Assembly (NCBI GenBank): GCA_030835305.1
Contig: JAURPJ010000058.1
Coordinates: forward strand, 1 to 64,000
Source: Verrucomicrobiota bacterium
GTDB taxonomy: Bacteria > Verrucomicrobiota > Verrucomicrobiia > Verrucomicrobiales > Akkermansiaceae
Direction: 5' to 3'
Length of the DNA: 64,000 nucleotides
The notes under the pieces are model-generated. The model was not told where the DNA came from. It made no database searches and saw only the letters and a program-made list of their open reading frames with translations. This document shows, one piece after another, positions 61,441-64,000 of the stretch. The first letter of the stretch is position 1; each line of letters starts with the position of its first letter. Position numbers and translations under genes: made by a program.

Positions 61441-63231
61441 ATGGAAATTCCATTCATTGTAAACGCCCGAAAAGATACCGGGCTCTTCAACTCAAAGGTC
61501 GGCATCTGGCTCTTCCTGGCCTCCGAAGTCACCCTGTTTGGTGGCTTGTTCTCGGGCTATCTCTTCCTCCGGCTTTATGCTGATTATCCATGGCCTGAGC
61601 GTGCCCTTCCGGTTCTTCCAGGCTTGATCAATACCTTCGTGCTGATTGGCTCCTCGGTCACGGTGGTTTTTGCGTGGGCTGCTTTGAAGATGCGGGAATG
61701 GAGAAAGTTCCAGATCTACATGGCAATAACGCTTGTTTGTGCCGCCCTCTTCATGGTTCTCAAGGGTATCGAATATAGTGCCAAGTTCGGTCACCAGGCC
61801 GTCCGAATCCAGGGTGGTGGCCCGGTGCAAGACAACGCCATCGTGGAGGGTCACCTTCATTACGCCAAACTCAACAAGGAAGGTCTCATGGAAGAGGTCG
61901 ACGAGGAAAGCAAAAATGATGAAGGTGTGTTCAAGGCTAATCGGGTTTTGGTAAAAGCTTCGGAATTAACTTTCGTCCTCACTCGCCCAAGTCATGAGGC
62001 CTACGTCGAGGAAATCCTGAAGCAGGCTGGCGATAGTAAGATCACCCTCGCTGAAAACTATCAGGTCATCGATAAAGACGAACTCCGTGCTGGTGAAATG
62101 AATCGCGACCAGCTGGTCAACAACGAGTCCGCCCTTGTTGCTGAAAAGGGCAGTGAGCTTTCCATCGATCTGCTTGATGAACTCGAAGATGCATTCCTTG
62201 AGGCTCGCTCCCACGACCGTAAGGTCCGGACGGAATTTCTTGCGGCATCCTGGGACTGGATTCGGAATGAGAAGGGGGAGGAAGAGGCGTCCACCTACGT
62301 TGTTGAAAAGGAGATTTGGAAAGAGCGTCGGTCTGAGGATGCTGAAAAGATTAAAGTTCTGACCCTTCGTGCGCCATCAGAGGTGACTTTTAAAGTGGAT
62401 CCTCCTTTTACTCTTGTTCTTGAACCGTCTGATCTCGTCAAGAAAGTTAATGTCGGTGATCTAAGTGCCAAGCTTCGCGATGACACTCTTGTCACAGGGG
62501 ACGTTCTGCCTAGCCCAATGATCATGGGTGTTGATGCTCTCGATTTCCGGACCACTGCCCAGCGGGCCGAGGCAGAAGGCCTTGATCCACTGCCCGTCAT
62601 TGAAGGCACCTGGTTGCTCACGCACAAAGGGCACCACGATGGTCGTGATGACCATGCCGAGGGTGAAGATTTGGATGATCGCAATGAGTTTAAAAAGATC
62701 TGGGATTGCCATATGGCTTGGCTGGACGTTGAGAAAGCCCGACTTGCCGAAAAGGATCGTGAGCCAACGGCAAACGATAAGTTTCGTGTGAACTGGGACC
62801 AGATTCTCGCCTATCAGAGCCTCGACTACGACCCTGTGAAGGTAAAGGTGGCTTCCAAGGAGAAGTCTCTGAAAAGAACTGGGTTGTTTGACCTAAATGC
62901 GATGGCTGGTGCGAATCACAAGACCCCAGACAAAGAGTTTCCTGATCTCCATTTCCCCCACCTTGAGATTCCACGTGCCAATGTAGGATTTGAATCATCG
63001 TTTACCCCAAAGTGGAATACCTACTATGCGATCTACTTCACCATCACCGGCCTGCATGGTCTCCACGTGATTGGTGGTGCTCTGGTGCTTGGATACTACC
63101 TGTTCTTTGGAAGGAAAATGTATGAGTCCAATCCGGAGTGGTTGGCAAACCGCGTTGAGGTGGGAGGGCTCTTCTGGCACTTCGTGGATCTTGTTTGGAT
63201 TTTCCTCTTCCCGATTCTCTACTTGATGTAA
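61441..63231 (+). CDS. ctaE: Cytochrome c oxidase subunit III with large soluble insertion
   Basis: The 596-residue product is about three times the usual size. Residues about 1-120 supply three helices of CtaE type (GIWLFLASEVTLFGGLFSGY, VLPGLINTFVLIGSSVTVVF, MAITLVCAALFMVLKGIEY). Residues about 517-596 supply two more (YYAIYFTITGLHGLHVIGGA; GLFWHFVDLVWIFLFPILY), with the conserved TGLHGLHV and WHFVD. Between them lies an acidic insertion of about 390 residues with helical and beta-like parts and a His/Asp cluster (GHHDGRDDHAEG, near residue 400). The reading frame is continuous, so it is not a simple assembly error. The function of the insertion is unknown. Confidence 0.92.
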   Translation: MEIPFIVNARKDTGLFNSKVGIWLFLASEVTLFGGLFSGYLFLRLYADYPWPERALPVLPGLINTFVLIGSSVTVVFAWAALKMREWRKFQIYMAITLVCAALFMVLKGIEYSAKFGHQAVRIQGGGPVQDNAIVEGHLHYAKLNKEGLMEEVDEESKNDEGVFKANRVLVKASELTFVLTRPSHEAYVEEILKQAGDSKITLAENYQVIDKDELRAGEMNRDQLVNNESALVAEKGSELSIDLLDELEDAFLEARSHDRKVRTEFLAASWDWIRNEKGEEEASTYVVEKEIWKERRSEDAEKIKVLTLRAPSEVTFKVDPPFTLVLEPSDLVKKVNVGDLSAKLRDDTLVTGDVLPSPMIMGVDALDFRTTAQRAEAEGLDPLPVIEGTWLLTHKGHHDGRDDHAEGEDLDDRNEFKKIWDCHMAWLDVEKARLAEKDREPTANDKFRVNWDQILAYQSLDYDPVKVKVASKEKSLKRTGLFDLNAMAGANHKTPDKEFPDLHFPHLEIPRANVGFESSFTPKWNTYYAIYFTITGLHGLHVIGGALVLGYYLFFGRKMYESNPEWLANRVEVGGLFWHFVDLVWIFLFPILYLM

Positions 63232-63270
63232 CCCATTTCAAAATTGTTAGATTTTTAAACGCAAAAACTC

Positions 63271-63672
63271 ATGGCTGATTCTATCGAAGAAGTAAAAAAA
63301 GCGAAGAAGCTCTACATGTTCATCGGGACATTGTTGTTCTTCTTTACGGTCATCACCGTCATGGTGGCGACTGTCGAGTGGTTGGATTTTGGCGACCACG
63401 GATTTGACGGCGTTGATGCGACGATTGGTCTTTGCATTGCAGCCTTCAAGGCCTCGCTGGTGATGCTCATTTTCATGCACCTCAACCATGAGCGCCCGCT
63501 GATCTACTTTGTCTATATTCTCGGATTAGTGATGGCATTTTTCTGTATGTGGTTGATTGGTTGGTCCAAGAGCGATCCGATACAGTTCGGTAATGAAACC
63601 TACAGCGACGGTTTCTACGATTTGTCCAAGCCTGCAACTGAGGTCCATGGCCACGGTGCTAAAGAAAACTAA
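63271..63672 (+). CDS. ctaF: Cytochrome c oxidase subunit IV
   Basis: The 133-residue product has three membrane helices (about 12-31, 52-71 and 77-99). The CtaF/caa3 subunit IV landmark FKASLVMLIFMHLNHERPLIY is present. It is a small structural subunit that assists oxidase assembly. A His-containing tail (VHGHGAKEN) ends it. It follows ctaE by 39 bases. Confidence 0.92.
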   Translation: MADSIEEVKKAKKLYMFIGTLLFFFTVITVMVATVEWLDFGDHGFDGVDATIGLCIAAFKASLVMLIFMHLNHERPLIYFVYILGLVMAFFCMWLIGWSKSDPIQFGNETYSDGFYDLSKPATEVHGHGAKEN

Positions 63673-63684
63673 CCCCACCAAATC

Positions 63685-63888
63685 ATGTCGATCAAAGGAT
63701 TTCATCTCATCTTCATCGTGATTGCCGCTCTCTTCTGCGCCGGATTTGGCGTTTGGGCGATCTTTCTCGATGAACAATCGACGGGATCCGGCGTCAAGGT
63801 TTTCGGTGGGATTACCCTGGTCGCTTCTGTCGTTCTGATCGTTTACGGCTTCTATTTTCGACGAAAGTCAAAAGACATCATTGTCTGA
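63685..63888 (+). CDS. Small two-helix membrane protein
   Basis: The 67-residue product is almost wholly two membrane helices (about 6-25 and 39-58) with a basic end (RRKSKDIIV). It resembles small membrane proteins often found after subunit IV in such operons. No named family is claimed. Its gene is 12 bases after ctaF. Confidence 0.8.
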   Translation: MSIKGFHLIFIVIAALFCAGFGVWAIFLDEQSTGSGVKVFGGITLVASVVLIVYGFYFRRKSKDIIV

Positions 63889-63912
63889 TCCCCAACCCCG
63901 GAAATTCACATC

Positions 63913-64000
63913 ATGACCTCATCATCGATTCTAGCCTGTGCGACCTGTGCAAATGCCTTCAAGCATGGAGGTGAAGACGCGGCGGGGTGGGCAATTGCTC
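63913..64000 (+). CDS. Start of next operon gene (partial)
   Basis: ATG 63913 opens a frame that runs off the window, encoding MTSSSILACATCANAFKHGG and nine further residues. A CATC pair and the Gly/Ala-rich continuation suggest a small membrane protein. Not enough is visible to identify it. The operon therefore continues beyond the window, and oxidase subunit II is expected further on. Confidence 0.6.
   Translation, partial: MTSSSILACATCANAFKHGGEDAAGWAIA

Overview
The window looks like chromosome of a Verrucomicrobiota bacterium, probably of the Verrucomicrobiae (Luteolibacter/Haloferula-like). This rests on gene content and protein style, not on a database search. The signs are an alternative complex III plus aa3-oxidase operon with Verrucomicrobia/Bacteroidota-type gene order, a Planctomycete-cytochrome-type protein fused to leucine-rich repeats, an arylsulfatase, many large secreted proteins, and few clear Shine-Dalgarno sequences. 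No rRNA, tRNA, CRISPR array or insertion sequence was seen.

Region 1 (1-17080, + strand) is the most unusual part. It is a tightly packed run of seven genes, several overlapping by 1-4 bases, ending at a hairpin terminator. Six of the seven look exported or membrane-anchored; the first is visible only as its C-terminus. They include two proteins ending in self-cleaving S74 (endosialidase-type) intramolecular chaperone domains with intact Ser-Lys dyads, one of which also has phage-tail-fibre repeats and a seven-bladed RCC1 propeller. A 2,587-residue secreted protein lies between them, alongside a membrane-anchored partner and proteins sharing a repeated WN-type beta module. It reads like a dedicated cell-surface or secreted fibre apparatus that I cannot match to a named system.

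Region 2 (17209-28663, - strand) holds penicillin-binding protein 1C, a glucose/sorbosone dehydrogenase-type propeller and a thioester-containing alpha-2-macroglobulin (the known pbpC/A2M partnership, here with a third gene in between), then a K+-dependent-type membrane pyrophosphatase with a strong terminator.

Region 3 (28718-37133) is mixed: a decayed signal peptidase I fragment, a sulfatase, a YdcH/DUF465 protein, a PUR-like nucleic-acid-binding protein, a dihydrouridine synthase, a four-CxxC protein, the cytochrome/LRR membrane protein, small membrane proteins and a MidA-type methyltransferase.

Region 4 (37135-47606) has a class A PBP-like protein whose transpeptidase active site is degenerate, then a small operon (zinc-ribbon membrane protein, conserved cytosolic protein of unknown role, lipoprotein, CPA1 antiporter), a convergent TPR protein, a Dabb-domain protein and an exported hypothetical protein.

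Region 5 (47704-64000, + strand) is one long respiratory operon. Two CRP/FNR-type palindromes precede actABCDEF (alternative complex III, quinol:cytochrome c oxidoreductase), then a small membrane protein, a CcoN-like protein that has lost its copper and most heme ligands, a CcoO-like cytochrome, a monoheme cytochrome c, and aa3-oxidase subunits I, III (with a soluble insertion of about 390 residues) and IV. The CuA subunit II is not in the window and is expected downstream. Electrons would run from quinol through ActB/ActA/ActE hemes and the cytochromes to the oxidase.
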